From NCBI GenBank assembly GCA_934635045.1, contig CAKTZA010000001.1, forward strand, positions 112,841 through 176,840: a stretch of DNA of 64,000 nt, in the 5' to 3' direction. This document shows, piece by piece, positions 1 through 7,129 of this stretch. The notes under the pieces were generated by a model. That model saw only the letters and a list, made by a program, of their open reading frames with translations, ran no database searches and was not told the DNA's origin. Each line of letters begins with the position of its first letter. The first letter of the stretch is position 1. This DNA comes from an uncultured Kiritimatiellota bacterium (GTDB lineage Bacteria > Verrucomicrobiota > Kiritimatiellia > RFP12 > UBA1067). The translations under genes were made by a program, and so were the position numbers.

Positions 1-598
1 TCGCGATGTCGCGCACGAAGGCAAAGCGCGGCTCTTCCGGCGCGGACGGGTCAAGCCCCTCTTCCTTCAATGTGGCCGCGATCTTCAGGCGCGCGTCCCT
101 GCCGCGTACCGCAGCGTCCGCGTTCCACGCCAGCCGTGCGCAGGCCGGCTTGACATTGCCGAGCTTGGTCCACAGGAAATCGTCCTCCATCAGCGCGAAT
201 CGCAGCTCCTCGCGCGTCTTGCCCAGAAGCGTCATCAGCTGGTCATAGGGCAGCAGATGCCAGTTGCGCCGCAGCACCGTGATGTAGCCTTTCGTCTTCC
301 ATTCGGGCAGCACGGCCGGGTCGGGCGCAAGCCCCATCTGCACGGCCATCGCCGTCAGGTCGTCCGCCGTCGCCCCGACGACCTCGGCCAGCTTCGCCTT
401 CTCGACAAGCCCCCAGTTTCGCCAGACGAACGCGCTCATCCGATCGGGGAAGGGATCAGGCGCAAGGGCCGGCTTCGCCTCGGCGGCGTTCTCGCCCGGC
501 AAGGGACAGACCTCCGCCCATGCCGTGGAGGCGGCTAAGGCAATCGCAAACAGCGGGCAGGAAACGACGAACGGACGCAGTGAATGGATTTCTCGCAT
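1..598 (-). CDS. Secreted protein of unknown function, N-terminal part (runs off left edge)
   Basis: About 199 codons of a minus-strand gene are visible and the 3' part lies outside the window. The ATG at 598-596 opens a clear Sec signal peptide: basic MREIHSLRP, a hydrophobic stretch, and probable cleavage after TAWA before EVCPLPG. The mature part contains FVWRNWGLVEKAKLAEVVG and LPYDQLMTLLGKTREEL, which resemble an N-terminal helical module found on large secreted, glycoside-hydrolase-like proteins of Lentisphaerota and Bacteroidota; that comparison is from memory. No catalytic domain is visible, so no activity is assigned. Exported location is well supported, function is not. Confidence 0.7.
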   Translation of the reverse strand, partial: MREIHSLRPFVVSCPLFAIALAASTAWAEVCPLPGENAAEAKPALAPDPFPDRMSAFVWRNWGLVEKAKLAEVVGATADDLTAMAVQMGLAPDPAVLPEWKTKGYITVLRRNWHLLPYDQLMTLLGKTREELRFALMEDDFLWTKLGNVKPACARLAWNADAAVRGRDARLKIAATLKEEGLDPSAPEEPRFAFVRDIA

Positions 599-694
599 AA
601 CGTCAATATGATACCAAAATCGCACCGAGCCCCGCAATGTGAAACTTTGCATTCTCGGATGGGAAATCTGCACCTTGCCCACAAGACCGCCGCT

Positions 695-2458
695 TTAGGG
701 CCCCTTCGTCTGCATGATCACGGCACAGCACGAGAGGTCAAGGCTCGTCGGCATCTGTCCGTTCTTCCCATAGGCGGTCAGCTCTTTCACGATCAGATCC
801 CTCGCCGTGTCAAGCGGCCAGACGGCATCCTTTGCCCGCAAGTCAAATGTCCGATTGTTCAAGTCGACCTCGCTGAAGTTGACGGCGTTCAGGATGCGCG
901 TGACGCAGTCCGTTACGTCAAATTCGTCATTTTCGCCCGCCGCATCTCCCCGCAGCACGACAATCCACTTGTCTTGACGACGTTCGCACGAGACGCGCCA
1001 AGAATCCAAAGGCCGCAGACGCGAATAGCTCGTGATCGGAATCGTCTCCTTGCGCGGCAGCTGAAACCGTATCGACCTCCAAGTCAGAGAGGAGGTCCTG
1101 TCCGAGAGCGTCTCCTCGTCGAGGCCCAGCAGCAACGGCAACGAGGTGCATTCGGCCTTGCGTTCGCGGCTCCGTGCAGCAACCGTCTCGCTCAATCGGG
1201 CCATGAACGCCGGACGATGCCAGACCGTGGGCCTTAGGTCTTGACCGTCAACCAGGTAGTTCCAGGCCCCAACGATGATCTTGGCATCGGCTTTTGGAAT
1301 CGGAACGTTCGGCTTGAGGGACAGCGCGTCCCCCTGCAACAGGCCGTTTCGCGCCAACGCCGCCTTGAGACGGGCCTCCTGGTTGCGAATCGGAACATCG
1401 ATGACGTTCAGTGGCGTAACCGTAAACACGATTCCCGCCACGGCCATGAACACGAACAGCCCGTGGGGACGGCGATTCAGCGCCGCCAGAATGAGCGCAA
1501 CAATCCCGAAGGAAAGCGTGACCATTCCGGCAAAGCGCGTCGCCGAAAGGCCATACGCCTGATAGCGGATGACGATGCCCACGACCTGCGCCGCAAGAAC
1601 CGGCAGAAGCAACGCCCAGCCCCACCGCACGAACAGGCGAAAGAACGGACGCGACGAGTCTCGCAGCGCCAGCCAGAAGAACACGTAGGCGGCGATGGCC
1701 ACCGAACCGAACCAGTTCAACGTGCCATTGGGCATCGAGCGCGTCCAGACGATCTTTCCAAGATAGAGGTACAGGATTCCCAACAAGATCAGAGACGCCG
1801 GAAGGAGCAGCCAGAAAAGAAACGCCACCGCCCGGTCGGACGCGCCATCGTCACGGCTCCGCCCCGGAAGAAGCGACAGGAACCCAATCGAAAAGACGAG
1901 AATCCACAAGGCCCCTGCAACATCGGCGTAAATCTTATCGTTCACGGCCATGACCAACTTGTCGAACGCCAGAATGCACAGCATCAGGCTCCCGATCAGA
2001 ATCATGGCCGACCCGCTTGCTCCGAACGCATTGAGCGTCAGGCGCGAGACGAGCGTGCGTTCGTCCGCCACGCGGTACAGCACGGCCACGGACGCGGCGA
2101 CAAGGGAAAAGCACGTCCCCCAATAGAGCATGCCCCAAAGCCGATAGCGCGGGAACCCTTCCACGTGCGTCAGCCAGAACCAGCAGCCGAGCGCTCCGAC
2201 CACAAGCGTGACGAGCCCAACGAGAAGATGACGATACGGCCATGCGCGCCATTCACAGAGCAGCTGGACGAACACCCCGGACAGCGCACCCCAGAAAATG
2301 CCAAGCGACACATTCGCCAGCATCGCCTCGCTGATGACGCCGTGGTTCTCCAGCACAAAGAGCACTGCAACTGCAAGCGCACAAAGGTTAAAGATTCCGA
2401 ACCGGCGGAAACCACGCCGAAACCGATCAAACGCCAACGCCAAAGACTTCCTGATCAT
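695..2458 (-). CDS. DUF4153-type polytopic membrane protein
   Basis: A 587-residue membrane protein. Roughly the first 400 residues are a series of hydrophobic helices (for example FNLCALAVAVLFVLE and AVAFLFWLLLPASLILLG), followed by a soluble C-terminal region of about 190 residues. The layout and the loop around VWTRSMPNGTLNWFG recall the DUF4153 family, whose role is unknown. The ATG at 2458 is chosen because AGGAGA lies 5-6 bases upstream and the first helix begins soon after. The frame stays open further upstream, but that extension is not hydrophobic and crosses the end of the PIN-domain gene. The 208 bases between 2459 and 2666 hold nothing else recognisable. Confidence 0.75.
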   Translation of the reverse strand: MIRKSLALAFDRFRRGFRRFGIFNLCALAVAVLFVLENHGVISEAMLANVSLGIFWGALSGVFVQLLCEWRAWPYRHLLVGLVTLVVGALGCWFWLTHVEGFPRYRLWGMLYWGTCFSLVAASVAVLYRVADERTLVSRLTLNAFGASGSAMILIGSLMLCILAFDKLVMAVNDKIYADVAGALWILVFSIGFLSLLPGRSRDDGASDRAVAFLFWLLLPASLILLGILYLYLGKIVWTRSMPNGTLNWFGSVAIAAYVFFWLALRDSSRPFFRLFVRWGWALLLPVLAAQVVGIVIRYQAYGLSATRFAGMVTLSFGIVALILAALNRRPHGLFVFMAVAGIVFTVTPLNVIDVPIRNQEARLKAALARNGLLQGDALSLKPNVPIPKADAKIIVGAWNYLVDGQDLRPTVWHRPAFMARLSETVAARSRERKAECTSLPLLLGLDEETLSDRTSSLTWRSIRFQLPRKETIPITSYSRLRPLDSWRVSCERRQDKWIVVLRGDAAGENDEFDVTDCVTRILNAVNFSEVDLNNRTFDLRAKDAVWPLDTARDLIVKELTAYGKNGQMPTSLDLSCCAVIMQTKGP

Positions 2459-2666
2459 GTTTCTCCTGTTTTCATCTTTACTGGAAGCATTGTACCATAT
2501 TTCCCCTTTCGTCCGCAAGCCGCAGACGTTGGTTCTTCGCTCGCACCATCGCAAAACACGGGAGGATTCGCGCCAAAGGCAGGCGGCCAAAGGCGAAAAC
2601 GTGTCGCAAGACCCCTGGAAAAAGCGGTCTTTGCCGACCGCCCGTCGCCCCTGCCCACTTACTTTT

Positions 2667-3101
2667 TCAATCGACAGATTCCCTGATATCCATCGGATTG
2701 AATATCCGCAGCATCGGATAAAGCGTCTTGTAATCGCTCTCGTTGCGGGTGATGAGGCCGCCTTTCGCAAGCGCATATGCGCCAATCATCACATCGGCGA
2801 TTGGCCGTTTGACGATTTCTCCGGCACGCTTTCGCAGGATGTGCTCATTCCACGCCCGATGCGCCTGAAGGACGATGCTTCTGCTCCCCGAAAACTCGCA
2901 ATCAACTCCCAACTCAAGGAGGAATTCATCTTGCAACTCTGCGTCGCCATTGAACGACGGCGACAGCTCCACGTATGTTAACGGCGAAATCAGAAGCCCC
3001 TCTTCGCGCTTCAAATCGAGAGCGGTCGCCGAAGCCTCCGCGAAGTCGCGGTCGCCGCGTGCCACATCAATAAAAACGCACGTATCAACGACCCAGTTCA
3101 A
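2667..3101 (-). CDS. PIN-domain ribonuclease, VapC-like toxin
   Basis: A 144-residue PIN-domain protein, probably the endoribonuclease toxin of a type II toxin-antitoxin pair. The acidic metal-binding residues of the family are in place: Asp6 in WVVDTCVF, Glu45 in TYVELS, Asp103 in PIADVMIGA and Asp123 in RNESDY. Length is typical of VapC. Its start codon overlaps the stop of the gene at 3098-3385 in an ATGA arrangement, so the two are co-translated with the small partner first, the usual antitoxin-toxin order. VapC toxins often cleave tRNA or rRNA, but the target here cannot be read from sequence. Confidence 0.85.
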   Translation of the reverse strand: MNWVVDTCVFIDVARGDRDFAEASATALDLKREEGLLISPLTYVELSPSFNGDAELQDEFLLELGVDCEFSGSRSIVLQAHRAWNEHILRKRAGEIVKRPIADVMIGAYALAKGGLITRNESDYKTLYPMLRIFNPMDIRESVD

Positions 3102-3385
3102 TCCGATTCCCCTTCGCGGAGTTCGTGCATGATGTCGGCCGTAGAGCGGTATTCAGGGTGGAAGCGCCGACAATACCCAATCAAATCATGCGCGGATTTC
3201 GGCTTCGCCGTGGGAGTCTCTGCCTGGTCGAGTTTGACGAGGATGACCTGATAGAGGCCACTCTCCGGGATCGAAAGGGACAACGAACCGCGATGCCCCA
3301 TGACGTTTTCAGACCACACGCGGCCGGACGAGCCGACATTGGCGACGGTTCGCATCCAGTCCTTCTTCTCCATCAGCCTTGGCAT
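3098..3385 (-). CDS. Probable antitoxin partner of the PIN toxin
   Basis: A 95-residue protein upstream of, and overlapping by 4 bases, the PIN-domain gene. It starts MPRLMEKKDWMRTVANVG behind a strong AAAGGAGG site. Position, size and overlap argue for an antitoxin. No ribbon-helix-helix, AbrB or Phd motif is obvious, so the DNA-binding class is unclear. The C-terminal half, with SAHDLIGYCRRFHPEYR, may be the toxin-wrapping segment (inference). A -10 box TATAAT lies on the minus strand at 3439-3444, giving an untranslated leader of about 45 bases. Confidence 0.6.
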   Translation of the reverse strand: MPRLMEKKDWMRTVANVGSSGRVWSENVMGHRGSLSLSIPESGLYQVILVKLDQAETPTAKPKSAHDLIGYCRRFHPEYRSTADIMHELREGESD

Positions 3386-3438
3386 GGCATCATCCTCCTT
3401 TCTCGTAATCGATCTTCCCTGTCATCGAAAGCATTTAG

Positions 3439-3444
3439 ATTATA
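3439..3444 (-). promoter_or_regulatory. -10 box of the toxin-antitoxin operon
   Basis: TATAAT on the minus strand, about 54 bases before the antitoxin ATG. It is followed by a leader carrying AAAGGAGG. No convincing palindrome that could serve as an autoregulatory operator was found next to it. Confidence 0.5.
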
Positions 3445-3506
3445 CCATATTCTTCTCTCTCCACGCAATCGACACGCGCCGTACGTACTTCATCGGCAAG
3501 GGAACG

Positions 3507-4114
3507 CTAAATGCCGTTTCCTCTGCGGTTCAGGCGCATGAGGGACAGGATCGCGTAGACGGCCACGGCGGCTTCGGCGAGCGGAATCGCCCACCAGAGC
3601 GCCGCGCCGCCGAAGAGGGGCGGCTGCGCCGCCTGCCCCACGCCATAGCCACAGCACTGCACGAACGTGCCGACCATCACGATCACGCCATAGACGGCCA
3701 GCTCGTCCGTGCCGAGGTACTTGAGGATCTGGCGGTTGAACAGCACCGTGAGGACGCCCATCGCGATGTCGATGAGGAAGACGGAAAAGCCGACCTCCAC
3801 GATCTTGCGCGAGAACAGGACGGGCGCAAGCGGCAGGTCCAGCCGCAGGGTGTTGCGGCGGTGGAAGAAGTGCGAGACCATGACGAGAATGGCGACAGCC
3901 TCGCCGATCACCGTCGCGAGACCCGCGCCGAAGATGCCCATATGGCGGACGCGACCGAGAGTGCGATGCCCATCAGGAGCGCGGCGGTGAAGTAACGGTT
4001 GGCCGGGGCGGTCGAGACGCGCGCGCCGCGCCGGACGGCGTACAGGACCGAGCCGAATGCGGCGACCAGATACTTCCGGTAAACGCCGAAGATATTGTCC
4101 GTCAACACGTTCAT
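3507..4114 (-). pseudogene. MATE-family efflux transporter remnant
   Basis: Two out-of-frame pieces belong to one multidrug MATE transporter. The first (4114 down to about 3910) starts MNVLTDNIFGVYRKYLVAAF, as MATE proteins do, and reaches ALLMGIALSVASAIW. The second (about 3960 to 3507) continues in another frame with FGAGLATVIGEAVAILVMV, YLGTDELAVYGVIVMVGT and GYGVGQAAQP, then a C-terminal helix ending LMRLNRRGNGI. Intact MATE proteins have about 450 residues and 12 helices. Here only about 200 residues survive, with a frameshift and at least two internal deletions. The ATG and its GGAG site remain, so decay is probably recent. Confidence 0.75.
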
Positions 4115-4348
4115 GAATCATTCTCCTTTCAATATGATGATGAACTGCGGCGTATTGTATCATACGTGTCAAGGGGGCTAATAAGCGTCCGCCAGGCTTC
4201 GGCATAAAACGATGATCCGCTCTTGCGAGACAGACTGTCGTTCGCAATTTGGCCCGTCGGCTCCTCCGGGCCACAGGCGGCTTGCGCCGCACGTCGGCAA
4301 GCGACAGGCCAATGATGCGGACGGACTTATAGAAAGCGAATCATCTTT

Positions 4349-4945
4349 TTATGCTAAAACCCCGCCCGGATTGAGCACCTTGTCAACGAGCGGCTGAGCG
4401 CGCGCCACGTCTGACGGATGGACGGCGACGCACATCCGCGTACCCAAGCCACCGTTCCCCCTCCGATGAAAGGCGGTGTCGATGACTGTCTGGCGCAACG
4501 CAAAGCGAATGCCCTCGGCCTTAAACAGCCGCACGAGTTCGTTCACCTCTAAAACCGAGGCATCCGGCACGAGCAGCACACCGTCCAGCGGTCGCGCGGA
4601 CGCCTCATCTGGCTTTATCGCCAGGGCGACCGTCCGCCCTTCATATCCGCGCGTGAAGTCCGTCTCGCGACGGCGATTCCGCCAAGAGATGCACCACAAG
4701 GGAATCGCCACACCAACAACAATGGCGCCGACAAGGAGAAAGAGTTGCCAGAACGGATCGTTCGGATCAATCGACAGGCACAAGCCCTCTTGCATCAGCG
4801 AGCCTTGTCCCGCGCGAACAAGTTTCACGCCCGCCACGACGCACAGCGTGACAAGAAACGCCACAAGCGGCAACCGCGCCAACGCGCCCCACGTTGTCGA
4901 GCTCGCAGTCTCGTTCATTTCTATTTCGCTTCTGTCAACATTCAC
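4349..4945 (-). CDS. Two-helix membrane protein with a DUF2007-like C-terminal domain
   Basis: A 198-residue protein read from a GTG at 4945. AAAGGAG lies 8 bases upstream and a TATAAT box about 22 bases upstream, whereas upstream ATGs overlap or precede that promoter. There are two membrane segments (LARLPLVAFLVTLCVVAGV and LFLLVGAIVVGVAIPLWCI) and a cytoplasmic domain after a basic RNRRRE stop-transfer. The C-terminal part (LEVNELVRLFKAEGIRFALR ... VHPSDVARAQPLVDK) resembles DUF2007, a small domain thought to be a signal-transducing module. No motif reveals its ligand. It lies between the decayed MATE gene and marR. Confidence 0.6.
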   Translation of the reverse strand: MNVDRSEIEMNETASSTTWGALARLPLVAFLVTLCVVAGVKLVRAGQGSLMQEGLCLSIDPNDPFWQLFLLVGAIVVGVAIPLWCISWRNRRRETDFTRGYEGRTVALAIKPDEASARPLDGVLLVPDASVLEVNELVRLFKAEGIRFALRQTVIDTAFHRRGNGGLGTRMCVAVHPSDVARAQPLVDKVLNPGGVLA

Positions 4946-4967
4946 CACACGGACTCCTTTGGACGGC

Positions 4968-4973
4968 ATTATA
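4968..4973 (-). promoter_or_regulatory. -10 box of the DUF2007-like gene
   Basis: TATAAT on the minus strand 22 bases before the GTG start, with AAAGGAG between them. This spacing supports the GTG rather than the upstream ATGs as the real start. Confidence 0.5.
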
Positions 4974-5020
4974 GCATAATCCGAGCGCGGCGCAGTCGCC
5001 GGATAAGAAAGCACGCCCCC

Positions 5021-5050
5021 TTGACATGGTTAGATATCTAATGATATACT
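5021..5050 (+). promoter_or_regulatory. marR promoter with a palindromic operator in the spacer
   Basis: TTGACA at 5021-5026 and TATACT at 5045-5050 are separated by 18 bases. The spacer contains the perfect 12-base palindrome TTAGATATCTAA (5030-5041). MarR repressors typically bind such palindromes and block RNA polymerase, so this is the likely autoregulatory operator. The ATG of marR starts only 8 bases after the -10 box and no ribosome-binding site is present, which predicts a leaderless transcript. Confidence 0.75.
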
Positions 5051-5057
5051 ACGCGCC

Positions 5058-5513
5058 ATGAACCACAACATGGGAATGCTGATCGCGCGTCTGCATGAAC
5101 AGGCGCATCGCTGGCTCGTCGGCGAGCTGTCGCGGGCAGGGCTTTCGGGCCTTGCGCCGTCCCACGGAGACGTGCTGGCGCTTCTGTTTCTGCGCGGCGA
5201 GGCGACGATGCACGAGATCGCCGCGTTCGCGCACCGCACCCGTCCGACGATGACTGTCCTCATCGACAAGCTTGCGGACAGGGGGCTTGTCGTGCGCGAG
5301 AAGTCCGCCGTGGACGCCCGCAGTCTCGTGGTGCGGCTGACCGCCGCCGGCGCGGCATTGCGTCCCGACTTCGAGGCCCTTTCGCGTCGCTACCGTGCGC
5401 GCCTCTACAAGGGTCTCTCCGCCGAAGAGGCCGCGACGCTCGAACGACTTCTCGAAAAAGTCTTGGCCAACCAAGAAACAAAACAGACAAAACAGAAAGG
5501 AACAAGGAAATGA
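5058..5513 (+). CDS. MarR-family transcriptional regulator
   Basis: A 151-residue winged-helix regulator. Residues of about 35-100 form the DNA-binding domain: MHEIAAFAHRTRPTMTVLID is the recognition region, and LADRGLVVREKSAVDARSL is the wing with the D-x-R motif typical of MarR. It should act as a dimeric repressor of its own promoter, where a 12-base palindrome sits between -35 and -10. It overlaps the following cupin gene by 4 bases (ATGA), so that gene is the obvious regulated partner. The effector is unknown. MarR regulators often control efflux pumps, and a dead MATE gene lies 1 kb away. Confidence 0.9.
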   Translation: MNHNMGMLIARLHEQAHRWLVGELSRAGLSGLAPSHGDVLALLFLRGEATMHEIAAFAHRTRPTMTVLIDKLADRGLVVREKSAVDARSLVVRLTAAGAALRPDFEALSRRYRARLYKGLSAEEAATLERLLEKVLANQETKQTKQKGTRK

Positions 5514-5959
5514 AAGACATCAAGACAACGGCAGACCTTGCCAACGCCACGGCAATCGACTTCGGACCGCTTGCCGAAATCAAGGACTACGTATTTGAAC
5601 TCGGCCCTGAGGTGAAGATACCCGGAAAGGTGTTCGGCGGCGCGGCGATCAAGGCCGGCGGCGCGGATTTCTCCTTTCAGGTCTTCGCACCGGGAACGGA
5701 AGGGGGATTCTACCACACGCACAGGAACAACGAGGAACTGTACTTCTTCCTTTCGGGCAGTGGCGAGTATCAGGTTGACGGCGTGAACATCCCCGTGAAG
5801 GAGGGAACCGTCATCCGCGTCGCGCCGAACGGGAAGCGTGCCGTCCGCAACACGGGCGACAAGCCGCTGACGATGCTCTGCGTCCAGTATGTCGCGGGGG
5901 CGGCTGGAAGCGTCAACGCCGCTGACGGCACGATTCTCAACGAGCCTGTGAAGTGGTGA
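5510..5959 (+). CDS. Cupin-domain protein
   Basis: A 149-residue single-domain cupin. Cupin motif 1 is recognisable at GGFYHTHRNNEELYFFLSG (two His and a Glu as metal ligands) and motif 2 at EGTVIRVAPNGKRAVRNTG. Such small beta-barrel proteins bind a metal and may be isomerases, dioxygenases or sensors; nothing here tells which. It is translationally coupled to marR through an ATGA overlap with AAAGGAACAAGGAA upstream, so it is expected to be made when the repressor is released. It has no signal peptide and is probably cytoplasmic. Confidence 0.85.
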   Translation: MKDIKTTADLANATAIDFGPLAEIKDYVFELGPEVKIPGKVFGGAAIKAGGADFSFQVFAPGTEGGFYHTHRNNEELYFFLSGSGEYQVDGVNIPVKEGTVIRVAPNGKRAVRNTGDKPLTMLCVQYVAGAAGSVNAADGTILNEPVKW

Positions 5960-6045
5960 CCGGCGCAAGGGCCGCTTGCGAAACGTGTGCGCTGTGGGTT
6001 GCGGTCGCATCCTGTGCCCGCCGGCCCGGCAACGCACTCGATAGA

Positions 6046-6112
6046 CTCACACGGGGTAACGGAGGCCCGGAGATCGGCTGGGACGCTCCGTGCCTCCGTG
6101 GCTCCGTGTGAG
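6046..6112. repeat. Family A palindromic repeat copy
   Basis: An inverted repeat of CTCACACGG...ACGGAGGCCCGGAG against GCTCCGTGCCTCCGTGGC...GTGTGAG lies downstream of the cupin gene. The same arms recur at 22661, 26502-26669, 49068-49210 and 50015-50371. The hairpin could also act as a bidirectional 3' end. The rest of 5960-6128 shows nothing else. Confidence 0.8.
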
Positions 6113-6128
6113 ACCACTCTTGTTGTTT

Positions 6129-6422
6129 CTATAAGGACTCGACGAGCGGGCGAACCTTCTCAAGCCACTTCGCCTTCTCCGACTCAAAATAGATCGTTTC
6201 CGAACGATTGGTTTGCAGCGAATCCCAATAACACTTGGGACGAATGCCTGCACAGCCGCACGGCACGTACGCCTCACAGCACCTCTCACCGTAGCGAGCG
6301 ACAAGCCCGATCTTGTCATGCTCCTCATTCGGCGCGAAGACATAGGCTAACTCGTCCGGCGCGCGCGCATCGAAAGGGATGCGCGCGCGGCGAACGGTTC
6401 GGACCGATTCCTTTAGGCGCGG
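6129..6422 (-). pseudogene. Orphan coding remnant directly after queD, no start codon
   Basis: In the same frame as queD, immediately after its TGA, an open frame of about 97 codons runs to a TAG at 6129. Its translation looks protein-like: APDELAYVFAPNEEHDKIG, then CCEAYVPCGCAG, CYWDSLQTN and a charged EKAKWLEKVRPLVESL end. Codon use resembles real genes and it is Cys-rich. No in-frame ATG, GTG or TTG with a ribosome-binding site exists. It is therefore either the tail of a lost gene or a readthrough extension of queD. I do not recognise the family. Confidence 0.4.
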
Positions 6423-7016
6423 TCAGGCGCGATAGCCGCACTTCGGACAGACGCCGTCCTTGAGAGCGATGCCGCAGAGCGGGCAGCGGTCAAGCGACAG
6501 GTGCGACGGGAACGACGCCGTCGCCACGTTGACGCCGCTCGTGAAGGTGATCTTCACGATGTTGAGCTTGTCCTTCAGCAGCTCGTACACCATCTTGATG
6601 AACCCCTCGACGGTCATCGTCTCCTTCGTGACGACGAGCCGGCATTCAGGATAGGCGGTGCAGAGCTCCGTCTTGAACGCGGGCCCCTTCATCGTGTTCG
6701 TCGGCGTGCCGTTGCGGATGCCCTCCTGCTCGTAGACGGCGAGGACGGCCGGCAGAAGCGGATCGTCTTCGCGCAGGACGAGCGCATGGTCGAAGTTCTT
6801 GAGAACCTCCCAGGCCGTCTTCTGGATCTCGTTGCAGGGGAACACCATGTTGACGCCGGGATTGACCGAATCCTCGACCTCGATGGTCAGTCCGCCGGTG
6901 TGCCCGTGCAAGTATCGGGCCTCGCCCCTGAATCCGTAGAAGCGGTGGGCATACTGGATGTCGAGGTGCGCGACGGAGCGGATGGTGGTGCAGGTGCAGT
7001 TCTTGTTCGTGTTCAT
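6423..7016 (-). CDS. queD: 6-pyruvoyltetrahydropterin synthase/QueD family protein with C-terminal zinc ribbon
   Basis: A 197-residue protein of the PTPS/QueD family, which converts dihydroneopterin triphosphate to 6-carboxy- or 6-pyruvoyl-tetrahydropterin on the way to queuosine or pterins. The three zinc-ligand histidines are visible: His24 in YAHRFYGF and His37 and His39 in YLHGHTGGL. FDHALVL and the SGVNV segment are also family-like. Unusually, a zinc ribbon CPLC...CPKC is fused at the C-terminus, and two further Cys (CTC) lie near the start. The ATG at 7016 is chosen for the AAAGGAAC site upstream. Queuosine versus pterin function cannot be decided here. Confidence 0.8.
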   Translation of the reverse strand: MNTNKNCTCTTIRSVAHLDIQYAHRFYGFRGEARYLHGHTGGLTIEVEDSVNPGVNMVFPCNEIQKTAWEVLKNFDHALVLREDDPLLPAVLAVYEQEGIRNGTPTNTMKGPAFKTELCTAYPECRLVVTKETMTVEGFIKMVYELLKDKLNIVKITFTSGVNVATASFPSHLSLDRCPLCGIALKDGVCPKCGYRA

Positions 7017-7129
7017 GTGCGTGTTCCTTTCTTGTTTGTGGTTGTGCCGAGAGAGACGTTCTCCCGACACCGCACAGAATACATTATTCCCCCCGCGCCT
7101 GTCCGTTGGAATTACAACCTCACGCATGG

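Noticed and set aside
3507..4292. Single 261-codon minus-strand gene over the MATE region
   Set aside because: The first half of that frame is Arg-rich shadow sequence. The MATE signal moves between two frames, which fits a pseudogene.
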